The notes: generated by a model from the sequence alone, not told the origin. Positions 46,672 through 58,877 are shown, counted from the stretch's first letter. The stretch: 64,000 nt of DNA from Rhizobium sp. (GCA_002796995.1 PEKW01000006.1:62001-126000); one strand, 5' to 3'. Made by a program: numbers and translations.

Positions 46672-46686
46672 GCATGAAGTGTGCCA
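46672..46686 (-). promoter_or_regulatory. Sigma-54 (RpoN) promoter for glnII
   Basis: On the minus strand TGGCACACTTCATGC: -24 TGGCAC and -12 TGC at exact GG-N10-GC spacing, one mismatch to TGGCACG-N4-TTGC. The predicted start lies ~75 nt before the glnII ATG. Confidence 0.85.
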
Positions 46687-46880
46687 ACTTCGCCGAAACG
46701 CGCGCCACCGAACCTATTTTTTAGCGCGCCCGCCAGAATTGGCGGCCTTCCGGCGACCCGATCGACGGTCCTTTTGCCTATTTTGTGGGAACCTCTGCAG
46801 CCATGGCGTGTTTCCCTGCGCGGCGGATCGCGTGCAGCGAAATGATGAAATCACGATCATCGGCAAAGCGCCGCAAATTA

Positions 46881-46897
46881 TGCCTACATATTAGGCA
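46881..46897. promoter_or_regulatory. Second NtrC-like palindrome
   Basis: TGCCT-N7-AGGCA within a longer perfect 8-bp inverted repeat TATGCCTA / TAGGCATA (46879-46899). Same 17-nt geometry as the NtrC site, centre 20 bp away, i.e. about two helical turns; may be a lower-affinity cooperative site or an operator for another protein. Confidence 0.5.
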
Positions 46898-46900
46898 TAA

Positions 46901-46917
46901 TGCACTTTCCGTGTGCA
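46901..46917. promoter_or_regulatory. NtrC-binding site (TGCAC-N7-GTGCA)
   Basis: Perfect match to the enteric/rhizobial NtrC consensus half-sites with exact spacing, within AATGCAC-N7-GTGCATT. It lies ~215 nt upstream of the glnII -24 element and 67 nt before the DUF2735 gene, so it can serve both divergent genes. The rest of the 398-nt gap 46586-46983 shows no gene. Confidence 0.8.
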
Positions 46918-46983
46918 TTGGCCTGAAAACTCTGGTAGGTTCAGCCATCGAGCGTGGTCTCGATGAACAACGAGGGCAGTAGC

Positions 46984-47160
46984 ATGACGACGAACATGGT
47001 TCGGGAATCGGCGAAGATCTTAGAGTTCCCGGTTCGAAACATACAGAAGCTGATGGAAATGCGGGAGCGCGAGGGCCGTGCACGCCCGGTCATCGTCGAA
47101 TGCGGCAACTGGTATCACCAGGAAGCGATCCGCGAGATGGAAGAGGCGCCCAAGCAGTAG
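46984..47160 (+). CDS. DUF2735 small protein divergent from glnII
   Basis: 58 residues from the ATG at 46984 (GAGG ~9 nt upstream; an in-frame ATG at 46963 is possible). The family opening MTTNMVRESAKILEFPVR is clear, followed by MEMREREGRARPVIVECGNWYHQEAI. DUF2735 genes typically sit next to glnII in Rhizobiales, which suggests a nitrogen-linked role, but no function is known. Shares the NtrC-site region with glnII. Confidence 0.83.
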   Translation: MTTNMVRESAKILEFPVRNIQKLMEMREREGRARPVIVECGNWYHQEAIREMEEAPKQ

Positions 47161-47179
47161 GCGCCTCCAAGTTTCGGCC

Positions 47180-48202
47180 TCAGGCCTTGGTGCCGAACAG
47201 GCGCAGGCGCATGACACCGCCATCCGGATGCATGGCGAAGCGCACATGGGTCACCGGCCCGATATCGGCGATGAGCGACCCGGAAAATTCGTGTTCGCGG
47301 TCCATCTCCAGCTTCTGCCGGCCGAGGATCGGCTTCCAACCTTCGGACTGGGCGATATCCTCCGGGCTGAACGTGTCGCCGGCCTCCGGCAGATAGGCGC
47401 CGAGCAGTTCGCAGGTGTCCGGATAATTTCCCTTGAAGAAATGCGTATCGACGACGATGCGCTTGATCAGGCCGGCATGGCCGAGGCGGATGATCGCCCA
47501 GTCATGGCCCGGTCCGCGCCGGCGCTTGGTCTCCCAGCCGTCGCCCATGTTGAGGCCACGTCCCGGCCCGAGCATCTTGTCGGGGTGCCCGTAATGGGCA
47601 TCCGACCAGGCGAGCGCCTTGGCGCCGTGGAAGACATAGGCGAGGTCGAGCTCCTGATCGGCGCCGACCTTCGACCAGTCGAAATGGGCCGCCCCGTAGA
47701 CGCGCAGCCGCGCCACGCCGCCATCCGGATAGATGTGCAGCCGCAGATGCGTCCACACCCTGTCGCGGTCGGCATTCCCGAAGAAATGCTGGGCACCCGG
47801 CCCGAGCGGTGCCTTGGCCAGAAGCTCGGTCCACACCGTCGCCTCGGTCGGATCGCCCTCGGCGACATGGGCCGCCTCGATCGAGCAATGCGGCGGGTAG
47901 TTGCCGGTGAAGAAGCGGGTGTCGACGTCGAAGCCGAAGATGCGGCCGGGCATGGCCAGCCGGATCACCGCCCAGTCATGGCCGGGCACGCGCTTGCGCC
48001 GGCTTTCCCAGCCGTCCATGTATTTGCCGTTGTCGTCGTAGAGATCCGGGTCGAACTCGGCCGGCGCGTCGTTCAGCATGCGCGACAGCGGCGCGAAGAA
48101 TTCATCGGTCGAAAAGACGCCCTGGGCGCCGAGGCGGGCCGAGGCGAGATTGACGGCGCCTGCGGCAAAGTCGGGCAGGACCACTGTAGAGATTTCGGGC
48201 AT
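47180..48202 (-). CDS. alc: Allantoicase
   Basis: 340 residues from the ATG at 48202. Two homologous beta-sandwich repeats are visible: GWESRRKRVPGHDWAVIRL...VDTRFFTGNYP and GWETKRRRGPGHDWAIIRL...VDTHFFKGNYP, each ending with an HLRLHIYPDGGVARLRVYG / HVRFAMHPDGGVMRLRLFG type strand. Hydrolyses allantoate to ureidoglycolate and urea, upstream of AllA. The start is 1 nt from the uraD stop, so the pair is coupled. Confidence 0.95.
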   Translation of the reverse strand: MPEISTVVLPDFAAGAVNLASARLGAQGVFSTDEFFAPLSRMLNDAPAEFDPDLYDDNGKYMDGWESRRKRVPGHDWAVIRLAMPGRIFGFDVDTRFFTGNYPPHCSIEAAHVAEGDPTEATVWTELLAKAPLGPGAQHFFGNADRDRVWTHLRLHIYPDGGVARLRVYGAAHFDWSKVGADQELDLAYVFHGAKALAWSDAHYGHPDKMLGPGRGLNMGDGWETKRRRGPGHDWAIIRLGHAGLIKRIVVDTHFFKGNYPDTCELLGAYLPEAGDTFSPEDIAQSEGWKPILGRQKLEMDREHEFSGSLIADIGPVTHVRFAMHPDGGVMRLRLFGTKA

Positions 48203-48203
48203 G

Positions 48204-48701
48204 TCAGTCGTTCTCCGGAATGAGGCTTTCGAGGCGAAGCCGGGCAATCTTCTCGACCTGCGCGCAGGCCGTGTCGAATTCCGTCTCGCGGCTGTTGTCG
48301 ATCCGCGTCTCGAAGGCGGCAAGAATGTCGTCCTTCGTCAGCCCCTTCACGGCGATGATGAAGGGGAAGCCGAATTTGGTCGTGTAGGCGGTGTTGAGCG
48401 CGGTGAAGCGGGCGTGCTCCCCGGGCGAAAGCCGGTCGAGCCCCGCCCCCGCCTGCTCCTTACGGCTGTCCTCGGTCAGGCCGCCGGCGATCGCCAGCTT
48501 GCCGGCCAGATCCGGATGGGCGCGCAGCACGCCGAGCCGCTCGTCAGGTGAGGCGCTACGGAATTTCTCGGTGAGCGCCGCATGTACGCCGGACTCCGAA
48601 AGCGGCTCGACGACCAGACCGGCGTCATAAGCCCGTTCGGCGATGAAGGGCGAGTGTTCGAACACGCCGCCGAAGCGGGAGATGAAGTCCGCCTTGTCCA
48701 T
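48204..48701 (-). CDS. uraD: OHCU decarboxylase
   Basis: 165-residue all-helical enzyme. Key features: FEHSPFIAERAY, LGVLRAHPDLAGKLA with the catalytic His, GLDRLSPGEHARFTALNTAYTTKFGFPFIIAVKG (substrate loop), and the C-terminal helix. Decarboxylates 2-oxo-4-hydroxy-4-carboxy-5-ureidoimidazoline to S-allantoin. Directly ahead of alc. Confidence 0.96.
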   Translation of the reverse strand: MDKADFISRFGGVFEHSPFIAERAYDAGLVVEPLSESGVHAALTEKFRSASPDERLGVLRAHPDLAGKLAIAGGLTEDSRKEQAGAGLDRLSPGEHARFTALNTAYTTKFGFPFIIAVKGLTKDDILAAFETRIDNSRETEFDTACAQVEKIARLRLESLIPEND

Positions 48702-48838
48702 GAAGTCTCCGGGTACGCGAAGCAGTTGATTGGAACCAAGGCCAAGGAGTAACGAAGCCCGGAAGGCTTGTCGAGGCGCCGCCCCGGCTCGATGAGGCTG
48801 ATGGCAAGAACGGCCTCCGCGCTCTGTGACGGAAGGTG

Positions 48839-49117
48839 TCAGGTCTCGACGAGATTGATTTCCAGCCTCGCGCCCGTCGCCTCGGCATAGCGCCTCAGCG
48901 TCGAGAGCGACGGCGAGACGCCGCCGCCTTCCAGCCGGGCGATCGCCGATTGCGTCGTCCCGATCCGGCGTGCCAGTTCCGCCTGCGACAGCTTGGCCCG
49001 GGTGCGGGCAAGCACCAGCGACTCGATCAACCGGAACTCCTCGTCCGCCTTCTGATATTCGGCCCGGAACTCCGGGTTCTCCATCAGCTTCTTCTTGAGA
49101 TCGGCGATCCTGGTCAT
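48839..49117 (-). CDS. XRE-family antitoxin (HigA-like)
   Basis: 92 residues. Helix-turn-helix near the C-terminal half: LVLARTRAKLSQAELARRIGTTQSAIARLEGGGVSPSLSTLRRYAEATGARLEI. The N-terminal helix ADLKKKLMENPEFRAEYQKADEEF is typical of antitoxins encoded after RelE/HigB-type toxins. Overlaps the toxin stop by ATGA. Probably autoregulates through the palindrome at 49441-49452. Confidence 0.88.
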   Translation of the reverse strand: MTRIADLKKKLMENPEFRAEYQKADEEFRLIESLVLARTRAKLSQAELARRIGTTQSAIARLEGGGVSPSLSTLRRYAEATGARLEINLVET

Positions 49118-49437
49118 GCTTTCACCTCTTTCAGGCGCGCCCGCGCCAGCTCCAGCACCCCTTTCGGGGTCTTCTGCGATTTCTTGACGAAGACATGCAG
49201 CACGACAACGCGTCGCCCCGTCACCGTGACATAGATCCCCCGCGCGATACCCTCCGATGCCTTGGCGCGCAGCTCCCAGAGCTTGCCGTCGAGATGCTTG
49301 ACGTGCGGCTCGTGCAACTGCTCGAGCCCGACAGCCTCTATCGTTTCGAGGAGACGGATCAGACGCGCCTGCAATCCCGGCGGAAGCGCCAGGATCTCGG
49401 CATCAACGGCATCGTGGGTTTCCACAGTCCATCGCAT
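49114..49437 (-). CDS. RelE/HigB-type toxin (phage-derived Gp49-like)
   Basis: 107 residues from the ATG at 49437; an ATG at 49455 gives 113. RelE-like fold: DAEILALPPGLQARLIRLLETIEAVGLEQLHEPHVKHLDGKLWELRAKASEGIARGIYVTVTGRRVVVLHVFVKKSQKTPKGVLELARARL. The WELR and KKSQKTP motifs are hallmarks. Likely a ribosome-dependent mRNA interferase. Toxin-first order matches higBA. Confidence 0.88.
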   Translation of the reverse strand: MRWTVETHDAVDAEILALPPGLQARLIRLLETIEAVGLEQLHEPHVKHLDGKLWELRAKASEGIARGIYVTVTGRRVVVLHVFVKKSQKTPKGVLELARARLKEVKA

Positions 49438-49440
49438 ATA

Positions 49441-49452
49441 CGCTATATAGCG
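49441..49452 (-). promoter_or_regulatory. Palindromic operator at the higBA start
   Basis: Perfect 12-bp palindrome CGCTATATAGCG, with a further CGCTAT copy 4 nt beyond on the plus strand (49457-49462). It overlaps one possible toxin start and lies 3 nt from the other, so the mRNA may be nearly leaderless and repression direct. Confidence 0.6.
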
Positions 49453-49496
49453 CATCCGCTATGACGACACAAGATCGAAGCAGCAGCCCCGCAGAC

Positions 49497-50414
49497 TCAG
49501 ACCGGCTTGTGGTGCGCGTGCCAGTGTTCGGCGATCTCGATGCGTTTGGGGATCCACACCTTTTCGTGGCTCGTCACGTAGTCGATGAAGCGGGCAAGGG
49601 CTGCGGCGCGGCCGGGGCGGCCGACGAGGCGGCAGTGGAGGCCGACCGACATCATCTTCGCGCTGCCCGCCTTGCCTTCCGCATAGAGCACGTCGAAGGC
49701 GTCCTTCAGATAGGTGAAGAACTGGTCGCCGGAATTGAAACCCTGCGGCGTGGCGAAACGCATGTCGTTGGTTTCGAGCGTATAGGGGATGATGAGGAAG
49801 GGCTTGTCGTCCACGCCTTTCACCCAATAGGGCAGGTCGTCGGCGTAACTGTCGGAGGAATAGAGGAAACCGCCCTCCTCCATCACCAGCTTCAACGTGT
49901 TGCTGGACGGCTTGCCCTGGTACATTCCGCGCGGATGGGAACCGGTCAGTTCCTTGTGCAGGCGCACCGCTTCGACAATGTGCTGACGCTCGAGCGCTTC
50001 GGGGAAATCCTTGTATTCCAGCCAGCGATAGCCGTGGCTGGCGATCTCCCAGCCGGCCTCCTTCATCGCCGCGACCGCGTCCCGGTTGCGCGCCATGGCG
50101 AGTGTTACGCCGTAGACGGTGACGGGCACCTGTCGTTCGGTGAACATCCGCCACAGCCGCCAGAAGCCGGCGCGGGAACCGTATTCGTAGATCGATTCCA
50201 TGTTGAGGTTGCGCTGGCCGGGCCAGGGCTGGGCGCCGACGATCTCGGACAGCAGGTTTTCGGAAGCCGGGTCGCCGTCGAGAATCGAGCTTTCGCCGCC
50301 CTCCTCATAGTTGACGACGAACTGCACGGCGATGCGGGCATCGCCCGGCCAGCGCGGATCGGGAGTATTGCGACCATAGCCGACGAGGTCGCGCGGATAG
50401 CTGTCACTGTGCAT
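49497..50414 (-). CDS. puuE: Allantoinase PuuE (polysaccharide deacetylase type)
   Basis: 305 residues from the ATG at 50414 (AGGGTGA upstream; TTG at 50417 is possible). PuuE hallmarks: YPRDLVGYGRNTPDPRWPGDARIAVQFVVNYEEGGE, NMESIYEYGSRAGFWRLWRMF, VPVTVYGVTLAMARNRDAV, EIASHGYRWLEYKDF, HPRGMYQGKPSSNTLKLV and ETNDMRF. Metal-independent allantoinase unrelated to the amidohydrolase type. Converts allantoin to allantoate between UraD and Alc. Confidence 0.95.
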   Translation of the reverse strand: MHSDSYPRDLVGYGRNTPDPRWPGDARIAVQFVVNYEEGGESSILDGDPASENLLSEIVGAQPWPGQRNLNMESIYEYGSRAGFWRLWRMFTERQVPVTVYGVTLAMARNRDAVAAMKEAGWEIASHGYRWLEYKDFPEALERQHIVEAVRLHKELTGSHPRGMYQGKPSSNTLKLVMEEGGFLYSSDSYADDLPYWVKGVDDKPFLIIPYTLETNDMRFATPQGFNSGDQFFTYLKDAFDVLYAEGKAGSAKMMSVGLHCRLVGRPGRAAALARFIDYVTSHEKVWIPKRIEIAEHWHAHHKPV

Positions 50415-50526
50415 CAAATCACCCTGAAATCGGACGCCAGACGGTAAGCAGGCCGGCGCCCGATGTCGAGATGCAAACGCAAGCGCGGGGCGCTGCCTTT
50501 TGGGCTCCGCTGCGCCTGCGCCCCGC

Positions 50527-51234
50527 TCAGGCGATCTTGCGGGCGGCGACGCGGCCCATCGGATGCAGCGAATGAACGAGGAAGGGGGCGCCCGGCTCCT
50601 TCTCGACGAACAGCGCCAGATTGGCGATCTCGACCGGCTCGCCGAGCACCGGGCCGAAATGGGCGCCGAGCGCCGTCTCGATCCGGCCGAAATCGCGCGA
50701 CAGCAGCGGGCCCGTGAGCGTCATGTGGAAGCGGAACTCGTCCATCACGTAAGGATGGCCCCAGCGATGCAGGTTGGAGAATTGCGGCGCCGACAGGCCG
50801 TCGGGATTGCGCCGCTCGATCTCCGCTTCGCTGAGCGGCGCGCGGTAGCCATCGAACTGTTGCACCACAGCGGCCGCCAGATAGTCGAGCGAGGCGCAGG
50901 GCTTCTCCGGCACGAGGCCGTAGAAATCGCCGAGGCGGCCGACCACCAGCCGGGGGATTTCGAAGGGTTCGAGCGTGCCGGCAAAGCGCATGAGTTCGCG
51001 CAGCAGCGCCGCCTCGGTGCTCTCCAGATGCAGGTGGAACGGCGCCTTCAGGGTCGCATGGAAGCCGTAGCGGCGCGGCAGCGCCGTGTGAAAGGCGATC
51101 TCGTGCATGCCGAGGCCGCGCACCGCCGGATGCTCGACCGGCTCGCCGGAATAGACGTTGCGCCCGAGCCAGCTTGCAGCCGCAAGCGTCAGCGGATCGC
51201 TGAAGGACGGGGTGAAATAGATGGCATACCGCAT
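50527..51234 (-). CDS. DUF1045 2H-phosphoesterase-like protein
   Basis: 235 residues with the two HxTx motifs of the 2H phosphoesterase fold: YGFHATLKAPFHL (~res 57-69) and FRFHMTLTGPLL (~res 168-179). The opening MRYAIYFTPSFSDPLTLAAASWLGRNVYSG matches the DUF1045 family (often called putative phosphonate-metabolism protein because some copies lie near phn genes). No phn genes are nearby; the gene follows puuE in the same direction with a 112-nt gap. Confidence 0.86.
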   Translation of the reverse strand: MRYAIYFTPSFSDPLTLAAASWLGRNVYSGEPVEHPAVRGLGMHEIAFHTALPRRYGFHATLKAPFHLHLESTEAALLRELMRFAGTLEPFEIPRLVVGRLGDFYGLVPEKPCASLDYLAAAVVQQFDGYRAPLSEAEIERRNPDGLSAPQFSNLHRWGHPYVMDEFRFHMTLTGPLLSRDFGRIETALGAHFGPVLGEPVEIANLALFVEKEPGAPFLVHSLHPMGRVAARKIA

Positions 51235-51338
51235 GCGACACCTCGCTTCCGGGGAGCGTCCATTTTAGCAATAGACGTTATACCTGAGCAGTTAGGTGAT
51301 TTGCGTGACAGTATGACGAAGGGAAACAGGAAAGACGT

Positions 51339-52517
51339 TCACGCGTTGCGTGTGGCAACGGCGATATGGCTCGCGAGATGGAAACTGTCCGGCATGGTCA
51401 TCGGCCGGCCCTGGACGGCGCCGAGCGCTTCTTCGGCCAGTCGATGCGCCATGCCGAAGCTTACCTTGAAGCCGCCGGTGAGCGCGACGACGCTGGCATT
51501 GTCCGGATGCGGCCCCACCATCGGGTCGCGATCGATCGCCTTGGGACGAAGGCCCGCCCAGCGTTCGACCACCTCGGCCGATTTCAGCACCGGCGCAAGC
51601 ACACGGGCACGCGCGATGAGGTCCTCGATCTGGCCATCGGTCGAAAAGGGATCGTCGAAGCGGTCCTCGCTGGTGCTGCCGATCGCGGCCATTCCGCCCT
51701 CGTGCGGCACGATGTAAAGCCCGTCGAGATAGAGCAGAGGCAGGTCTGGATCGATGTCGCCCTTCAGCATCGCGGCCTGGCCCTTGACCGGCTGGCCGAG
51801 CGGGCGGGCCAGCGGTGGGCCGAGCGTTTCCAGAAGGGGGAAGGACCGATGGCCCGCCGACACGATGCAGTGACCGAAGGAGACGCTAGTGCCGTCCGAC
51901 AGCCAGGCCGTTGTCCCCTCGATTCGCTCGACGCCTGAGCCTTCGACGATGCGGACATTCTGCGCCCTGCGCAGGCGCTCCACCAGCATGCCGGTGAGGC
52001 CGCGCGGCGAGACCCGGGCCGCAAAGGTGTCGTGAACCAGCCCGGCACCGGCAACGTCCGCGGTCGGCCAGTCCGGTCCGAAGGGCGAGACATCGATGGC
52101 ATTCCACCGGAAGGAGCGGTCCCCTGCCCGCCAGTTGACCAGCGCCTCGCGCTCATGGCGTTCGGCAATCGTCCGCAAATGCGGTTTGGGCAGCGGGATC
52201 AGGCGGCCGGAACGGCGATAGCCGGCGGACCGCCCGGTCTCGGCCTCCAGCGCGCAAACCTCGTCTTCCAAAGACAAAAGCGCATCGAACTGAAACTGCT
52301 TCTTGTCGTTCCACTTGTCCGGCATGTGCGGCATCAGCGCGCCGAGCAGGCCGCCGCTCGCGCCCTGCGCCAGCGGTCCGGCGTCGACCAGCAGCGTGTC
52401 GATGCCCAGGCGATCGGCCTTCAGCGCCGCCCAGAGCCCCATCACGCCCCCGCCGGCGATCAGCAGTGCTGCGCACGATTGACCGGCAGGCCCGCTGGCA
52501 TTATCCGCAATGGTCAT
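51339..52517 (-). CDS. DAO-family FAD-dependent oxidoreductase
   Basis: 392 residues from the ATG at 52517; an alternative start at 52568 would lie inside mnmD. N-terminal dinucleotide-binding motif AALLIAGGGVMGLWAALKADRLGIDTLLVDAG, then ASGGLLGALMPHMPDKWNDKKQFQFDALLSLE, IVSAGHRSFPLL, and the C-terminal FAD loop LTGGFKVSFGMAHRLAEE. Glycine oxidase/DAO fold. Divergent from mnmD with overlapping start regions; the fold is that of the MnmC oxidoreductase half, so it could be the missing tRNA-modification partner (inference). Confidence 0.83.
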   Translation of the reverse strand: MTIADNASGPAGQSCAALLIAGGGVMGLWAALKADRLGIDTLLVDAGPLAQGASGGLLGALMPHMPDKWNDKKQFQFDALLSLEDEVCALEAETGRSAGYRRSGRLIPLPKPHLRTIAERHEREALVNWRAGDRSFRWNAIDVSPFGPDWPTADVAGAGLVHDTFAARVSPRGLTGMLVERLRRAQNVRIVEGSGVERIEGTTAWLSDGTSVSFGHCIVSAGHRSFPLLETLGPPLARPLGQPVKGQAAMLKGDIDPDLPLLYLDGLYIVPHEGGMAAIGSTSEDRFDDPFSTDGQIEDLIARARVLAPVLKSAEVVERWAGLRPKAIDRDPMVGPHPDNASVVALTGGFKVSFGMAHRLAEEALGAVQGRPMTMPDSFHLASHIAVATRNA

Positions 52518-53235
52518 GACCCATTCCACCTCGACATCACCGACCGCGCCGGTCGGCCAGGAACTCACCTGGCGCGACGGCGATATGCCCTATTCGACCG
52601 CCTTTGACGACCACTTTTATTGTCAGACCGATGGGCGCCTCGAATGCGGCCATGTCTTTCTCGCCGGCAACGGCCTGCCGGAGCGCTGGGTCCGTCCCGG
52701 CACCTTCCGCATCGGCGAACTGGGCTTCGGCACCGGCCTCAATGCCTGCGAGACCTGGCGTCAATGGAAGGCGACGCGGCCAAAGGACGGACACCTGCAC
52801 TTCGTCTCATTCGAACTCTATCCGATGCGGGCGGAAGAGCTATCCCGGGCCCTGTCGCGCTGGCCGCAGATCGATGCCGAACGCGAAGCGCTCACCGCCC
52901 TCTGGCCGGAAAACCCGGCCGGAACCGTAGAACTCGACCTCGACGACCAGACACGCCTCACCGTACTCTGCGGCGATGCGCTTACGAGCCTCACTTCGAG
53001 CCCGCTTGCCTTCGACGCCTGGTTTCTCGACGGCTTTGCGCCGGCGCGCAACGCGGCCATGTGGTCGCCGGAACTGATGGCGGAAGTCTGCGGCCACACC
53101 GTGGCGGGCGGCAGTTTCGCCACCTATGCCGCGGCCGGGTTCGTGCGCCGTAACCTCATCGCGGCGGGCTTTGCCGTCGAGCGGCGCAAGGGGTTTGCCG
53201 GAAAACGCGAAATGCTCTGCGGCGTGAAGCCCGGC

Positions 53236-53262
<27 letters not shown>
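52510..53262 (+). CDS. mnmD: tRNA mnm5s2U methyltransferase MnmD
   Basis: 250 residues (ATG at 52510, or 52516 in the same frame). Family pattern DGDMPYSTAFDDHFYCQTDG, SAM motif FRIGELGFGTGLNACETWRQW, FVSFELYPM, and FDAWFLDGFAPARNAAMWSPELMAEV. Corresponds to the N-terminal half of E. coli MnmC, which methylates nm5U to mnm5U in tRNA; here it is a stand-alone protein. The 3' end overlaps the convergent hybrid kinase by 27 nt. Confidence 0.93.
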
Positions 53263-57372
<4,110 letters not shown>

Positions 57373-57486
57373 CGAACCATGTTCGACGGTTGCGCCGGCA
57401 AAACCTTAGCCTGAACGGGAGGATAGTGGACGCCCTGCCTTGTCCGAGCCTGTCAGGCGCGCAGGGGCCGGGCTTACGGACGCGAA

Positions 57487-57522
57487 AAAGCCCCGGTCGG
57501 GGGGTGCGCCGTCCGGGGCTTT
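57487..57522 (-). terminator. Rho-independent terminator after the cytochrome b561 operon
   Basis: Ten-bp stem AAAGCCCCGG / CCGGGGCTTT with a 16-nt loop; on the minus strand TTTTTCGCG follows. Also T-rich on the plus side. Confidence 0.8.
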
Positions 57523-57567
57523 CTTCTTGGCCGTGTTCACGCGGAGGCTATTCTCCCGGCCTCGAAC

Positions 57568-58140
57568 TCAGCGGCTGCGCTTCCAGCCGTTCAGCATCGC
57601 ACGCACGAGATTCTCGCGGTGTTCGAAGCTGGCGAAGGCGACGCCGGCAAGATGCAGGACGACGAGACCGAGCGTGCCGTAGACGAGCGCTTCATGCGTC
57701 TCCTCGACCCATTCGATCCCCCAGAAGGCATCCGTGGTCATCATGTAGCCGGTGGCGGCAATGCCCGAGATCGCCAGGAGCAGTGCAATCACCATCGCGC
57801 CGCCGGCCGGGTTGTGCCCGAGATAGCGCTTGGCCCGCATCCGCGCCGTATCGACGAGGAAGGCGAGCACCGTAGCCGGCCGATAGACGAAACTGGCGAA
57901 TCGCGCATGTTCCGTGCCGACCAGGCCCCAGACCACGCGAAGCGCCACGAGGCCGGCGATCAGATAGCCCGAAAGGATATGGGCCGACTTCCACTCGTCG
58001 CCGGTCAGGAAGGAAAAGGCGAAGAGCCCGACCAGCGACCAATGGAAGATCCGCACGAACGGATCCCACACCTTGATCCATTCCGTCCGCTTGAGGCGGA
58101 CGGAATGGGCGCCATGCAATTCCTGCGTGGCGTCGCTCAT
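57568..58140 (-). CDS. Cytochrome b561-type membrane protein
   Basis: 190 residues with four hydrophobic helices and paired heme-ligand histidines: VRIFHWSLVGLFAFSFLTG, SAHILSGYLIAGLVALRVVWGLVG, IALLLAISGIAATGYMMT, and THEALVYGTLGLVVLHLAGVAFASFEHRENLVRAM. Matches cytochrome b/b6-domain proteins that shuttle electrons in the inner membrane. Its start overlaps the PepSY gene stop (TGATG), suggesting a shared role. Confidence 0.9.
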   Translation of the reverse strand: MSDATQELHGAHSVRLKRTEWIKVWDPFVRIFHWSLVGLFAFSFLTGDEWKSAHILSGYLIAGLVALRVVWGLVGTEHARFASFVYRPATVLAFLVDTARMRAKRYLGHNPAGGAMVIALLLAISGIAATGYMMTTDAFWGIEWVEETHEALVYGTLGLVVLHLAGVAFASFEHRENLVRAMLNGWKRSR

Positions 58141-58406
58141 CAGTCGGCCCCGACCTGTTCGCCGGTTTCCGGATTGAAGAGGTCTTCGACCTTCTTGCCG
58201 TCCTTGATGCCGTATACTTCGTAGCAGGTGCCTTCGACCTTGACCTGGCGGACTTCATAGCCCATCGCCACGGCCTTGGCCTTCATCGCATCTTCGGTCA
58301 TCCACTTGTCCTTCGGCACGTTGCCGCAGGCATTGTCGCTTTCGGCGAAAGCGGCCGAGCCGAATGCGGCGGATGCGATGAGGGAGGCGAGAATGATCTT
58401 CTTCAT
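58140..58406 (-). CDS. Periplasmic PepSY-domain protein
   Basis: 88 residues with signal peptide MKKIILASLIASAAFGSAAFA and a single PepSY_2-like domain (EDAMKAKAVAMGYEVRQVKVEGTCYEVYGIKDGKKVEDLFNPETGE); two cysteines may form a disulfide. Coupled to the downstream cytochrome b561 gene by a 1-nt overlap. Divergent from a second PepSY gene with 135 nt between starts. Confidence 0.88.
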   Translation of the reverse strand: MKKIILASLIASAAFGSAAFAESDNACGNVPKDKWMTEDAMKAKAVAMGYEVRQVKVEGTCYEVYGIKDGKKVEDLFNPETGEQVGAD

Positions 58407-58541
58407 GGATTACGTCCTTCGTCGTTAGGCCGTGGCGCTATTGCCATCGACCGTTGACGCAGACCCTAAAGCGCGTCGGCTGAGCGATAACTGACGGGAA
58501 ATGTCAGCGAAAAATCAGTTTCGTCATGCTATTGAAATGCG

Positions 58542-58877
58542 ATGGGCGGTCGGGCGAGACATATCTATCGGCGAATGATGACAACGGGATGCACGGCCAT
58601 CCTGATGCTGGCCCTCTCCTTGCCGGCGATGGCGGATGCGACCGACGACGACCACGACGCGGTGCGCCGGGCGGTCGACAGCGGCAAGGCCCGGACTCTG
58701 GCCGAACTGAAGCGCGTCGTCATGGAGCGCGTGCCCGGCGAGATCGTCTCCGTCAAGCTCGACCGCGAGCGCTCCATCCTCGTCTACGAATTCCGTATCC
58801 TCACGCCCAATGGCCGTCTCGTCGAAGCCGAAGTCGATGCGGCCGATGGCCGGATCCTCGAAATCGAGAACGAATGA
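58542..58877 (+). CDS. Periplasmic PepSY-domain protein upstream of a two-component system
   Basis: Up to 111 residues; ATGs at 58575 or 58578 would put the signal peptide MTTGCTAILMLALSLPAMAD at the N terminus and are as plausible. PepSY domain: HDAVRRAVDSGKARTLAELKRVVMERVPGEIVSVKLDRERSILVYEFRILTPNGRLVEAEVDAADGRILEIENE. The stop overlaps the response-regulator start (TGATG). Position recalls FeuN, a periplasmic modulator encoded with feuPQ in Sinorhizobium. Confidence 0.85.
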   Translation: MGGRARHIYRRMMTTGCTAILMLALSLPAMADATDDDHDAVRRAVDSGKARTLAELKRVVMERVPGEIVSVKLDRERSILVYEFRILTPNGRLVEAEVDAADGRILEIENE

